A stretch of 43,134 nucleotides of DNA from Cohnella thermotolerans DSM 17683. GTDB lineage: Bacteria > Bacillota > Bacilli > Paenibacillales > Paenibacillaceae. The stretch covers positions 1 to 43,134 of the forward strand of contig NZ_AUCP01000059.1 in assembly GCF_000429825.1 (NCBI RefSeq). Direction: 5' to 3'. Within the stretch, counting starts at the first letter, position 1, and every line of letters starts with the position of its first letter. A program made the translations under genes and the position numbers. The notes beneath the pieces are model-generated. The model did no database searches, was not told the origin of the DNA, and saw only the letters and a program-made list of their open reading frames with translations. Of this stretch, positions 24,138 through 31,863 are shown in pieces.

Positions 24138-24188
24138 GGCGCATGGCGCCCCGGATGTTCCCGCGCCGCTGCCGGGGCGCCATGCGCC
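24138..24188. repeat. Inverted repeat, perfect 17-bp stem
   Basis: GGCGCATGGCGCCCCGG (24138-24154), 17-nt loop, and its exact reverse complement (24172-24188). It is very stable and has no T-run. It lies 16 bp upstream of the -35 box of the radical SAM gene. Confidence 0.7.
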
Positions 24189-24203
24189 GGGCGGCCGGTT
24201 GCT

Positions 24204-24233
24204 TTGTCATTCCGCCCGCTTATCCGTTACAAT
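24204..24233 (+). promoter_or_regulatory. Promoter of the radical SAM gene
   Basis: TTGTCA (24204-24209), 18-bp spacer, TACAAT (24228-24233), 35 bp before the ATG. Confidence 0.65.
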
Positions 24234-24268
24234 AGAGAGAGACTGCAAGATGAGAGGATTAACCGCTT

Positions 24269-26023
24269 ATGAACGTCGTTCTTGCGACGCTGAATGCCAA
24301 ATATATTCACACTTCGCTCGCCCTCCGGTATTTGAAAGCTTTCGCCGAAAGCGAGTTCGACGTGGACATTGCCGAATATACGATCAAGGACCCGGCGATG
24401 GCGATCGTCTCCGACCTGTTCCGGCGGAAGCCCGACGTCATCGGCTTTTCGTGCTACATCTGGAACATCGAAGAGACGATTACCGTCATCGACATGCTGC
24501 GCAAGGTGCTGCCCGACGCTGCCATCGTGCTCGGCGGACCGGAGGTGTCCTACGACACCGAGTTCTGGATGAACCGCTTGCCGGCGGTCGATTATATCGT
24601 GATGGGCGAAGGAGAGGAGACGTTCCGGGACCTGCTGCGGGAGCTGTCCGGCAGCCGCAAGTTCCATTTCGTCTTCGGCCTCGCCTACCGGAAAAACGGG
24701 GAGGTCGTCATCAACCCCGGCCGGCCCAAGCTCGATCTGAACGCCATTCCGTCACCGTACCGTTTTGCCGAGGACTTGCCGTCGCTTCCGAACCGTGTCG
24801 TCTATTTCGAGACGAGCCGCGGCTGCCCGTTCAGCTGCCAGTTCTGCCTGTCGAGCATCGAAGTCGGCGTCCGTTACTTCGATATGGAGCGGGTCAAAGC
24901 CGACCTGACCTATCTGATCGACAACGGAGCGAAGCTGATCAAATTCGTCGACCGGACGTTCAATATCAAGCGCGAATACGCGATGGAAATTTTTCAATTC
25001 CTCATCGACAACCACCGGGGCTGCGTGTTCCAGTTCGAAATTACCGCCGACATCATGCGTCCGGAGGTGCTCGACTTCCTGGCCGAGCATGCGCCGCCGG
25101 GCATCTTCCGGTTTGAGATCGGCGTCCAGTCGACGAACGACGAGACGAACCTGGCCGTGAAGCGGCGCCAGAACTGGACGAAGCTCGTCCGCACCGTCAC
25201 GAAGGTGAAGGAGAGCGGCAAGATCGACCAGCATCTCGACTTGATCGCGGGCTTGCCGCACGAGGATTACAACCGGTTCCGCCAAACGTTCAACGACGTT
25301 TTCGCGCTTCGGCCGGAGGAACTGCAGCTCGGTTTTCTGAAAATGCTTCGGGGAACGGGACTGCGTCTGAACGCGGAGAAGTACGGCTACGTGTACATGG
25401 ACCGCGCGCCTTACGAGATGCTCGGCAACGACCTGCTGCCGTTCGAGGATATCGTGCGGATCAAGCGGGTCGAGGACGTGCTCGAGAAATATTGGAACGC
25501 GCACCGGATGGACCGGACGATGGAATATTTGACGCAGACGGCTTATCCGTCGCCGTTCGACTTCTTCCAGAAATTCGGGGACTACTGGGAAGAGCGGGGT
25601 TGGCAGCGCATCGGCCATCAGCTTGAGGATCTGTTCGTCCGGCTGTGGGCGTTCCTGCGCCACGACGCCAATCCGAAGCTGAATCCGGAGCTTGCGCTCG
25701 GCTTGCTCAAGATCGATTATTTCCTTCAGCACAAGTACAAGCCGCGCAAGGTTTGGTGGGAAGAACGGATGGACAAGGACGACTGGTCGTCCGAGCGAAA
25801 GCGGGCCGCCGAGGCGCTCGGCATGGACGAGCGCGAGCTCTCCAAGCGGGCGGCGCTGGACCGATTGCCGTTCGACTACGCGCTCTGGACGGAGCGGGGG
25901 GAGCTCTCGTTCGACGCGGAGACGCTGCTGGTCGTGCTGTACGGAGGCGAAGAGGCGCCTCCGCGGCTCGTCGCGCTTCCGCGGCCCGTCGTTTGCGGAA
26001 GCCGCGTATCTCTGCAAGATTAG
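24269..26023 (+). CDS. B12-binding-domain radical SAM protein (DUF4080 type)
   Basis: A 584-aa protein. Residues 1-130 form a cobalamin-binding-like Rossmann domain (VLATLNAKYIHTSLALRYL, IVLGGPEVSYD, VMGEGEETFRDLL). The radical SAM core follows, with Cys186, Cys190 and Cys193 in RGCPFSCQFC holding the 4Fe-4S cluster, and RFEIGVQSTNDETNLAV and DLIAGLPHEDYNRF in the barrel. A C-terminal ~200-residue region resembles DUF4080. Many members of this architecture are methylthiotransferase- or methylase-like, but the substrate is unknown. Start ATG with GAGAGG upstream. It is monocistronic and followed by a convergent TetR gene. Confidence 0.88.
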   Translation: MNVVLATLNAKYIHTSLALRYLKAFAESEFDVDIAEYTIKDPAMAIVSDLFRRKPDVIGFSCYIWNIEETITVIDMLRKVLPDAAIVLGGPEVSYDTEFWMNRLPAVDYIVMGEGEETFRDLLRELSGSRKFHFVFGLAYRKNGEVVINPGRPKLDLNAIPSPYRFAEDLPSLPNRVVYFETSRGCPFSCQFCLSSIEVGVRYFDMERVKADLTYLIDNGAKLIKFVDRTFNIKREYAMEIFQFLIDNHRGCVFQFEITADIMRPEVLDFLAEHAPPGIFRFEIGVQSTNDETNLAVKRRQNWTKLVRTVTKVKESGKIDQHLDLIAGLPHEDYNRFRQTFNDVFALRPEELQLGFLKMLRGTGLRLNAEKYGYVYMDRAPYEMLGNDLLPFEDIVRIKRVEDVLEKYWNAHRMDRTMEYLTQTAYPSPFDFFQKFGDYWEERGWQRIGHQLEDLFVRLWAFLRHDANPKLNPELALGLLKIDYFLQHKYKPRKVWWEERMDKDDWSSERKRAAEALGMDERELSKRAALDRLPFDYALWTERGELSFDAETLLVVLYGGEEAPPRLVALPRPVVCGSRVSLQD

Positions 26024-26111
26024 GTTAGGCGGAAGAAGTTGGACGCAAAAACAATGGGGGGTGCCCGGACGGACGACTGCCGCGCTACGGCCGGCTTTTG
26101 ACGGGCGCTTC

Positions 26112-26690
26112 TTATTTGGCGGTCTCCGGGAAAAAGGTGTCGAAATTGATCAACCGGCCCAAATATTCATCCATCTCTTGGGCGGATACGGCAGCTTCGT
26201 GTCTCAGCCACCAGGCTCCCAGAGCGGCGATGGCGCCCGAATAGAAGGCGGCGATCACATCCACGGGCACGGGAAAACGAACGCCCTTTTTCTCCGCTTC
26301 CGTGAGGTCACGCTTCAGCGAATCCTCGGCGTGCTTCTGCATAATGCAGCCAAGGGTGCCGCCTCTTTGCTCGGCATTCAGAAGCGTCTGGAACTGGCGC
26401 ATATGCCCCATCTCCTCAAACATCTGCATCGGACGCAAGATCCGGTCTTTATAGCTTCTGCTCGCGAACTTCTCTCTCGCCTCTTCGAGGCCGTAGGCGA
26501 GCAATTGATATTTATCCCTGAAGTGCTTATAAAACGTCGTTCGGTGCACCATGGCGTTGTCGCAAATTTCCTGAACGCTGAGAGACTCGAATGAACGGTA
26601 CTCCAGCAGCGACATCAGCGATTCCCACAGAAGCTTCCGGGTGCGGCGTACGCGCAGATCGGTCTTATTCCCCGAATCGTTCGTATACAT
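26112..26690 (-). CDS. TetR/AcrR-family regulator
   Basis: A 192-aa regulator. The N-terminal helix-turn-helix (about 12-60) reads RRTRKLLWESLMSLL, then FESLSVQEICDNAMVHRTTF and YKHFRDKYQLL, the standard TetR layout. The ~130-residue C-terminal helical domain (TetR_C_33-like) would bind the inducer. ATG 26690 follows AAAGGAGG. It is divergent from an MFS multidrug exporter, and the region between has several inverted repeats suited to a TetR dimer, so it most likely represses the pump and itself until a drug binds. Confidence 0.92.
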   Translation of the reverse strand: MYTNDSGNKTDLRVRRTRKLLWESLMSLLEYRSFESLSVQEICDNAMVHRTTFYKHFRDKYQLLAYGLEEAREKFASRSYKDRILRPMQMFEEMGHMRQFQTLLNAEQRGGTLGCIMQKHAEDSLKRDLTEAEKKGVRFPVPVDVIAAFYSGAIAALGAWWLRHEAAVSAQEMDEYLGRLINFDTFFPETAK

Positions 26691-26703
26691 ATGAAGCCTC
26701 CTT

Positions 26704-26719
26704 TGTAGATTAGGCTACA
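26704..26719. promoter_or_regulatory. Candidate TetR operator, upstream site
   Basis: TGTAG-N6-CTACA inverted repeat, 14 bp upstream of the tetR start codon, suited to autorepression. Confidence 0.4.
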
Positions 26720-26738
26720 GTTGGCACAAAATTGGTTC

Positions 26739-26767
26739 TTGACTGTGGAACCCTAAAAAAGTGTATA
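26739..26767 (+). promoter_or_regulatory. Promoter of the MFS efflux gene
   Basis: TTGACT (26739-26744), then TGTATA (26762-26767) at 17 bp or TATATT (26764-26769) at 19 bp. Strong -35, ambiguous -10. Confidence 0.5.
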
Positions 26768-26777
26768 TTAATAACTA

Positions 26778-26807
26778 TACATTTGTAAAATTAAGTATAC
26801 AAGTGTA
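26778..26807. promoter_or_regulatory. Two tandem candidate operators
   Basis: TACATTTGTA (26778-26787) and TACAAGTGTA (26798-26807) share the pattern TACA-N2-TGTA and are exactly 20 bp, about two helical turns, apart. They lie downstream of the promoter, where bound repressor would block transcription. Confidence 0.5.
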
Positions 26808-26847
26808 GAAATGTTGGGGAGAGGAACAGGAGGTTTATCGTAAAGAC

Positions 26848-28326
26848 ATGAATGCCGCAAGTACAAATCAAACGGGAAGTGCGGTCGATCTGAGCAAAAT
26901 CAAGCGCGGTCCGATTGTGTTCGCGCTTATTATCGGAGCGTTCGTCGCGATTCTCAACGAGACGCTGCTCGGGAACGCGCTGCCCGACCTGGTGCAGGAG
27001 CTGGGCGTATCCTATTCGACCGTTCAATGGTTGGCCACCGCGTACATGCTCGTCATCGGGGTGCTCGTTCCGGTTACGGCTATTTTGCAACAATGGTTCA
27101 CGACGAGGCAAATGTTTTTGTCTGCGATGATCTTGTTTTTCACCGGTACGTTGATCGCGGCGGCAGCGCCCGGATTTGAATTGCTGTTGACGGGGCGTGT
27201 CGTACAGGCTCTCGGCACCGGTCTCCTGCTGCCGGTCATGATGAATACGATTCTGGTCATCTTCCCGCCGGAAAAACGGGGAGGCGCCATGGGCCTCATG
27301 GGCCTCGTCATCATGTTCGCGCCGGCCATCGGTCCGACGATATCGGGCTTAATTCTGGATTCGCTGGCTTGGCGGTGGCTGTTTATTCTCGTTCTTCCGC
27401 TGGCGGCCTTTTCGATCGTGATCGCGGCCATTTTCTTGCGGAACGTATCCACGGTGACCAAGCCCAGTGTGGACATTCTGTCCATTCTGCTGTCCACGAT
27501 CGGCTTCGGCGGCATCGTTTTCGGCTTCAGCAAAGCGGGCGAGAACGGCTGGTCCGATCCGCAAGTGTACTGGCCGATCATTGTCGGAGGCGTCGGGCTC
27601 GCTCTGTTCATCTGGCGGCAATTGGTGCTGAAGTCGCCGGTCATGGACCTGAGGGTGTTCAAATATCCGATGTTCTCGCTCGTCACCGTACTGCTTTTCG
27701 TTCTGATGATGACGTTGTTCTCTTCGATGACGCTGATTCCGCTGTATTTGCAAGGCGCGTTGTTCCTGACCGCGTTCAAATCCGGGCTGATGCTGCTCCC
27801 GGGCGGCATGGTGAACGGGGTTATGGGCGTCGTCTCGGGCAAGCTGTTCGACAAATTCGGGCCGCGGGTGCTCGTCATCCCCGGTCTCGCGATCGTCATC
27901 GTGGCCCTATACCTGTTCACGGGCTTCGACGCTTCGACGAGCACCGGATACATCATCGCCATTCACATCGTTATGCTCATCGGCATCTCGCTGGTCATGA
28001 TGCCCGCGCAGACGACGGGGCTTAACCAATTGCCGCCCCAGCTTTATCCGCACGGCACGGCGATTCTGAACACGCTGCAGCAAGTGTCCGGCGCGATCGG
28101 CACCGCGTTGTTCATCAGCATTATGTCTAACGGGACGAAAAATTACATGAGCGCGTCCAAAGACCCGACCAATCCGGTTGAAATTGCGAACGGCGTCGTC
28201 GCCGGCGTTAACGATGCCTTCTGGATCGGTTTGATGATCGCGATCGTGGCGTTCATCATCGGCTTGTTCATCCGCCGGACGAAAGCGCCGGAAGGTCAAG
28301 CGGCAGGCTCTCCGGGCATGCATTGA
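26848..28326 (+). CDS. MFS multidrug efflux transporter, DHA2 (EmrB/QacA) family
   Basis: A 492-aa membrane protein with about 14 hydrophobic segments, a proton-driven drug exporter. Motifs: LNETLLGNALPDLVQELG (helix 1, DHA2-typical), VQWLATAYMLVIGVLVPVT, motif B region LLTGRVVQALGTGLLLPV, and motif C-type MFAPAIGPTISGLI in helix 5. It resembles LmrB/Mdr proteins of Bacilli. The nearest AGGAGG is 14 bases from the ATG at 26848, longer than usual; no alternative in-frame start is nearer. Controlled by the divergent TetR protein. Substrates are unknown. Confidence 0.93.
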   Translation: MNAASTNQTGSAVDLSKIKRGPIVFALIIGAFVAILNETLLGNALPDLVQELGVSYSTVQWLATAYMLVIGVLVPVTAILQQWFTTRQMFLSAMILFFTGTLIAAAAPGFELLLTGRVVQALGTGLLLPVMMNTILVIFPPEKRGGAMGLMGLVIMFAPAIGPTISGLILDSLAWRWLFILVLPLAAFSIVIAAIFLRNVSTVTKPSVDILSILLSTIGFGGIVFGFSKAGENGWSDPQVYWPIIVGGVGLALFIWRQLVLKSPVMDLRVFKYPMFSLVTVLLFVLMMTLFSSMTLIPLYLQGALFLTAFKSGLMLLPGGMVNGVMGVVSGKLFDKFGPRVLVIPGLAIVIVALYLFTGFDASTSTGYIIAIHIVMLIGISLVMMPAQTTGLNQLPPQLYPHGTAILNTLQQVSGAIGTALFISIMSNGTKNYMSASKDPTNPVEIANGVVAGVNDAFWIGLMIAIVAFIIGLFIRRTKAPEGQAAGSPGMH

Positions 28327-28338
28327 GGCTTCAAGTGC

Positions 28339-28385
28339 AAAGCGTCGTCTCTCCGCCACGCTGCGTGAGAAGACGACGCTTTTTC
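28339..28385 (+). terminator. Terminator of the efflux gene
   Basis: AAAGCGTCGTCT (28339-28350) pairs perfectly with AGACGACGCTTT (28371-28382), followed by TTTTC. It may also serve the convergent moaB gene. Confidence 0.85.
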
Positions 28386-28429
28386 TTTGTCCAAACTATC
28401 AAGCTCCACCACCGACACGTACAGTACGA

Positions 28430-28963
28430 TTATCGACCGGGCGCGTCCTTGTAAATTTCCCGCATGACGTGGCGAAGCTCCGGCAAGATGAGGCGCGTCA
28501 TCGCCAGCTTGACCGCCCCGGTCGAGCCGGGCATCGAGAAGACGGCGGTCGTTCCGACCGTGCCGGCGATGGCGCGGGACAGAATAGCGGCGGAGCCGAT
28601 GTCCTCGGTATAGCTCAACATCCGGAAAATTTCGCCGAACCCCGGCATTTCCTTCTGCAGAACATCCCGCACCGCTTCGTAGGTCGTATCTCTGCCGGCG
28701 ATGCCGGTGCCGCCGTTCAGCAGAACGGCTTCGATGGACGGATCCTCGGCGGCCTCCCGCAAGAGTGCCTGAATACGGGCGTATTCATCGGGAACGATCC
28801 GCATCCCGGCGACGATATACCCGTGCTCCTCGAGCAACTCGCGCGCCAGCCGGCCGCTTTTGTCGGTGTCGGGCGTGCGGGTATCGGATACGGTGACGAT
28901 CAGGCAGGAGACGGAAGACGGCGCCTCTCGCCGGTGCTGTTCGGTGGACGAAATTTCGCTCAT
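28430..28963 (-). CDS. moaB: Molybdenum cofactor biosynthesis protein B
   Basis: A 177-aa protein of the MogA/MoaB family, which adenylylates molybdopterin before molybdenum insertion. Visible signatures: CLIVTVSDTRTPDTDKSG, the loop LLNGGTGIAGRDTTYEAV (TGGTG-type nucleotide loop), PGFGEIFRMLSYTEDIGSAAILSRAIAG and MPGSTGAVKLAM. The N-terminal ~17 residues are a hydrophilic extension. GAGGAGAG precedes the ATG. No other molybdenum-cofactor genes are in the window, so partners must be encoded elsewhere. Confidence 0.93.
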   Translation of the reverse strand: MSEISSTEQHRREAPSSVSCLIVTVSDTRTPDTDKSGRLARELLEEHGYIVAGMRIVPDEYARIQALLREAAEDPSIEAVLLNGGTGIAGRDTTYEAVRDVLQKEMPGFGEIFRMLSYTEDIGSAAILSRAIAGTVGTTAVFSMPGSTGAVKLAMTRLILPELRHVMREIYKDAPGR

Positions 28964-29450
28964 GGGCTCGCTCTCCTCGCGGCTGCGCGCGGCAACCGCT
29001 TTTTTTTCTTAAGTTTAGCAAAGATAGAGGCGCCTCGCACGGACAAGGCTGCAATTTGTGTTCCTCTGCCTACCTTGGTGTCTCAACATCCGGGTACCTC
29101 TCCAAACTATCTAATTTTTTCTATCCTCGTCTCTTAGTCGGTTCCGCCCCCCTTGCTTTCCCTTTTTACCATTTTTGCGGGCTTATCCCCGCTGCTCAGC
29201 GGAGCATGTATTGCCTCATTGTTCGAGTTCGGTATTTATGAAGTTTGACAACAGCTTATCCGAGCACGCGACAGTCGTTGCCCTGCTGCATGTCCAGTTC
29301 TGCGATCCGTTTGCCGTGAATCCTTTACAGAAAAAAGACGGAACGCCAAAAACCTCCCCAGAAAAGGCGCGGAGGAAGGGAACCATGTTTTTGAGGCTAG
29401 CCTTAAAAAACGTCTTAGAGCCGTCCATAATTACCTAGAACGTCTTTTTA
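28964..29450. other. Gene-poor intergenic stretch with a repeat copy
   Basis: No frame here has a ribosome site or recognisable protein. It holds one copy of the dispersed repeat (29178-29199) and borders the transposase remnant. Base composition is more AT-rich than the flanking genes, in keeping with decayed sequence. Confidence 0.5.
29178..29199 (-). repeat. Single copy of the CTGAG-N5-GGGATAA repeat
   Basis: On the minus strand CTGAG-CAGCG-GGGATAAGCCCG, matching the units at 551 and 597 and nearly identical to the copy at 375-395. Confidence 0.6.
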
Positions 29451-29579
29451 TCAGACAATGACGGGGCGCGAGACGCACTGCCGCAGCAGATCCCGCACGA
29501 TCGAATCTTCACTGGAAGTGAAGTTGAATCGGTAGCCGTACTCGTCCAAGTAAGCCTGCAAATGCTTGGGACCAATCCC
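29451..29579 (-). pseudogene. C-terminal remnant of an IS1595-type transposase
   Basis: The minus-strand frame ending at TGA 29453-29451 reads GIGPKHLQAYLDEYGYRFNF, then SSEDSIVRDLLRQCVSRPVIV. KHLQAYLDE(F/Y)xYRFN is the hallmark near the C terminus of IS1595/ISXO2-like DDE transposases. Only 42 codons remain; a stop in the same frame lies four codons upstream, and no DDE residues are present. A mobile element therefore inserted here and was mostly lost, leaving the 3' tip joined to unrelated upstream sequence. Confidence 0.65.
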
Positions 29580-29642
29580 GCAGTAAATCTACAGAAGGCC
29601 TCCATAGACAACTTCCAATCCATCACGGCTCCCCCTCAAACC

Positions 29643-29693
29643 GAATATATGTTCCTATATTTGGATTATAGCAAACATATGTTCTTGTTTCAA
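29643..29693 (-). promoter_or_regulatory. SOS (LexA-controlled) promoter without an intact gene
   Basis: On the minus strand TTGAAA (29693-29688), a 17-bp spacer, and a perfect TATAAT (29670-29665). The spacer carries GAACATATGTTTG (29684-29672), a near-consensus Gram-positive LexA box (CGAAC-N4-GTTCG). A second, one-mismatch box (GAACATATATTCG, 29654-29642) covers the expected transcription start. A GAGGGGGA ribosome site and GTG-ATG follow (ATG near 29626), but the reading frame runs only a few codons of sensible sequence into the transposase remnant. Confidence 0.75.
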
Positions 29694-29732
29694 AGGCGAT
29701 TTTTTAGGAAGAAGAAGAAACGACCACGCCAT

Positions 29733-29762
29733 CTGAGGTACGGGGATAAGCCTCCAAATGAG
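29733..29762 (+). repeat. Single copy of the CTGAG-N5-GGGATAA repeat
   Basis: CTGAGGTACGGGGATAAGCC then TCCAAATGAG, nearly identical to the unit at 597. It is 29 kb away from that array. Confidence 0.65.
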
Positions 29763-29864
29763 CCATTCAGCACAGGCAGGAGGTGGGGCCGGAAAAAGGG
29801 GCATCCTCAGCCGAGGGAGATTATCGCATTGCAATGAGAGAGTGTGGAGGAGCGCTTAAAGCAA

Positions 29865-29903
29865 AGAACCTCCGTTGCCATGCGAAATGGCAACGGAGGT
29901 TCT
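29865..29903. terminator. Very strong hairpin, terminator of the DUF5367-like gene
   Basis: AGAACCTCCGTTGCCAT (29865-29881), loop GCGAA, perfect complement (29887-29903): a 17-bp stem. On the minus strand it is followed by TTGCTTT, an imperfect T-run, 27 bp past the stop codon. Confidence 0.7.
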
Positions 29904-29929
29904 GCGGTCTGCGATTAGGAGACCAACGC

Positions 29930-30382
29930 TTATTCGCGATCCGGAGCTTCGACGGCGTCCGGACGGGCTTCGCGCGAGGACGGAGACCGGACGAAACGGT
30001 CCGTAATCGCGGGCACTAGAAGGAAGAGGGCGTACGCCAGCGTCATCCAGATCGTAAAGGCGTGGTGTTGGCCTTCGTCGAATTTCGGAAACACGTTGTC
30101 GCGATACCAGATCGAGAACGTGTCGAGCAGCAAGCCGACCGCCGCGCCGATAAAGCCGAGCCTCGTCGCCGAGCCCGGCTCGGGGAACAGACGCAGTCGG
30201 ATAATGAGCGAGAGCCCGAGCAGGATGAGCACGGTGAGAGCTTCCAGCAAGAACAACGAAGCCCCGAATTGGGGATTCCCCGTATCGACCAGCACCCAAT
30301 GTCCGAACAGGATGAAAAACAGCGTGGCCAGCGCCCACATCGCGATTCCGATTCCGATCAAGATTAACGTTTGGCGTATCAT
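29930..30382 (-). CDS. Four-helix membrane protein, DUF5367-like
   Basis: A 150-aa integral membrane protein with four hydrophobic helices: LILIGIGIAMWALATLFFIL, LFLLEALTVLILLGLSLII, LGFIGAAVGLLLDTFSIW and FTIWMTLAYALFLLVPAI. The loop RDNVFPKFDEGQHHAF between helices 3 and 4 is a recognisable feature of the DUF5367/YvaD-type proteins of Bacillales. The start at 30382 follows AAAGGAAG; the ATG at 30403 precedes it. It is the last gene of the minus-strand run after manA (65 bp gap). Function unknown. Confidence 0.75.
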   Translation of the reverse strand: MIRQTLILIGIGIAMWALATLFFILFGHWVLVDTGNPQFGASLFLLEALTVLILLGLSLIIRLRLFPEPGSATRLGFIGAAVGLLLDTFSIWYRDNVFPKFDEGQHHAFTIWMTLAYALFLLVPAITDRFVRSPSSREARPDAVEAPDRE

Positions 30383-30447
30383 CTTCGTCTTCCTTTCGCG
30401 CATCCGCGCATCCGTAATGTTGCGTTATGCAGAGACGCCTTTTTCTT

Positions 30448-31425
30448 CTATTCGACGCGGCTCCGCAGCACGGTCATCTCGCCGGCGAGCGCGTAATCGC
30501 CCAGGTTGGCCGGCAGAAGGAAGCAGTCGCCCGCCTTCGCGTCGATCAGGCCGCTCTCCCAGCGGATCGATCCGGAGCCTTCCGCCACGATCACAATGTC
30601 GAAGCTTTCCGGCGTCGTCGCCAGCTTCCATTCGCCGCGGACGATGCCTTTGTCCGTGGCGAAGTAGGGCGACTTCGCCAGCCTCAGCCACTCGCCGGGC
30701 TTCGCGCCGTCCGTCTTCATCCGGGTCGCCCCGGCGCCTTCGTAAGCGGTGACGTTCAGGGAGTCCTCGATGTGCAGCTCGCGCGGCTTGCCGTCCAGGC
30801 CGGGACGGTTGTAGTCGTACACGCGGTACGTCGTGTCGGAGTTCTGCTGGATTTCGGCCACAAGCACGCCCGCGCACAGCGCATGGACAGTGCCGGCCGG
30901 AATGTAGAACGTATCGCCCGCTTCAACGGACACTTCTTGAAGCGTGTCCATAATGCGATTCTCCGCGATCGCGGCTGCGAACGACTCGCGATTGACGCCC
31001 GGCTTCAGGCCGTAAATGATTTTGGCGCCCGGCTTCGCGTCCAGCACGTACCACATTTCGGTTTTGCCGAGCTCTCCCTTCGGCAGTCCCGCGTAATCGT
31101 CGGTCGGATGCACCTGAACGGACAGGTCGTCGTTGCAGTCCAGCAGCTTGATAAGCAGCGGGAATCGTCCGTTGCCCGAACGGCTGCCCTTGGAGCCGAA
31201 CCACTCGGCGCCGAAGGCCTCGCGAACCTGATCCAGCCCTTGCCCGGCCAGTTCGCCGTTCGTCACGTGGGAGACGCCATGCGGATGGTCGGCGATCATC
31301 CAGCCTTCGCCGATGCGGCCTTCCGGCACGTCGTAGCCGAAGCGCTCGAGCGCACGGCCTCCCCAGACGCGCTCCTTGAATTCCGGTTTGAAGTGCAGCG
31401 GGTACGGTTTTACTGTTTGGCTCAT
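30448..31425 (-). CDS. manA: Mannose-6-phosphate isomerase
   Basis: A 325-aa zinc enzyme interconverting mannose-6-phosphate and fructose-6-phosphate. The cupin metal ligands are visible: Gln104 and His106 in SVQVHPTD, Glu123 in GKTEMWYV and His181 in PAGTVHAL; the active-site Arg follows in QQNSDTTYRVYDYNR. Length is that of the short Firmicute type I enzyme. The start ATG overlaps the stop of the upstream VOC gene by four bases, so the two are translationally coupled. With pgi nearby in the window it could feed mannose into glycolysis or supply GDP-mannose for surface sugars. Confidence 0.96.
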   Translation of the reverse strand: MSQTVKPYPLHFKPEFKERVWGGRALERFGYDVPEGRIGEGWMIADHPHGVSHVTNGELAGQGLDQVREAFGAEWFGSKGSRSGNGRFPLLIKLLDCNDDLSVQVHPTDDYAGLPKGELGKTEMWYVLDAKPGAKIIYGLKPGVNRESFAAAIAENRIMDTLQEVSVEAGDTFYIPAGTVHALCAGVLVAEIQQNSDTTYRVYDYNRPGLDGKPRELHIEDSLNVTAYEGAGATRMKTDGAKPGEWLRLAKSPYFATDKGIVRGEWKLATTPESFDIVIVAEGSGSIRWESGLIDAKAGDCFLLPANLGDYALAGEMTVLRSRVE

Positions 31426-31826
31426 GTCGGTTGTCCTCCTCTGGTGGATTGGAAAAATTCGATCGATTCGCCGTCGGGCCCGAGGAAAAAGAAGTAGCGG
31501 CTGCCGTTCGGCAGCGTCGTCAGCTCGGCATCGAGCCCGTTTACGCCAAGCGACTGGAGCCGGCGGTATTCTTGCTCGATGTCGTCCACCGCGAAGGCGA
31601 CGTGGTGCACTTTCCCTTCCGGCGCCACCTGGCCGGTATAGCCTTCGATCAGCTCGATCTCGGTATCCCGGTGCCCCGGGAACGAGAGGAACGCCAGCCG
31701 GATGACCCCGTTCGTATGCGTCATCGTCTCCAGATGCTCAAGACCGACGACATCCGTGTAAAATCGGATGGAAGCCTCCAGATTGCTTGCCATGATGCCG
31801 ACATGCTCGATTTTTTTGACGGCCAT
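31422..31826 (-). CDS. VOC-family (glyoxalase I-like) protein
   Basis: A 134-aa single-domain metal-dependent VOC protein with two beta-alpha-beta-beta-beta halves. Candidate metal ligands are His8 (IEHVGIMASNLEASIRFY), Glu54-56 region (TEIELIEGY), His73-74 (KVHHVAFAVDDIEQEY) and the Glu in GESIEFFQ near the C terminus, the H-E-H-E pattern of glyoxalase I and methylmalonyl-CoA epimerase. It resembles lactoylglutathione-lyase-like proteins of Bacilli, which often act on methylglyoxal or bacillithiol adducts; that is inference. The start at 31826 follows AAGGAG. It overlaps manA by four bases. Confidence 0.88.
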   Translation of the reverse strand: MAVKKIEHVGIMASNLEASIRFYTDVVGLEHLETMTHTNGVIRLAFLSFPGHRDTEIELIEGYTGQVAPEGKVHHVAFAVDDIEQEYRRLQSLGVNGLDAELTTLPNGSRYFFFLGPDGESIEFFQSTRGGQPT

Positions 31827-31863
31827 ATGCCATCGCTCCTTCTTTCGTGATCTGAACGGTTCC

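Noticed and set aside
29175..29438. Open frame of 87 codons in the gene-poor stretch
   Set aside because: No ribosome site, no recognisable domain, overlaps a dispersed repeat copy; probably chance.
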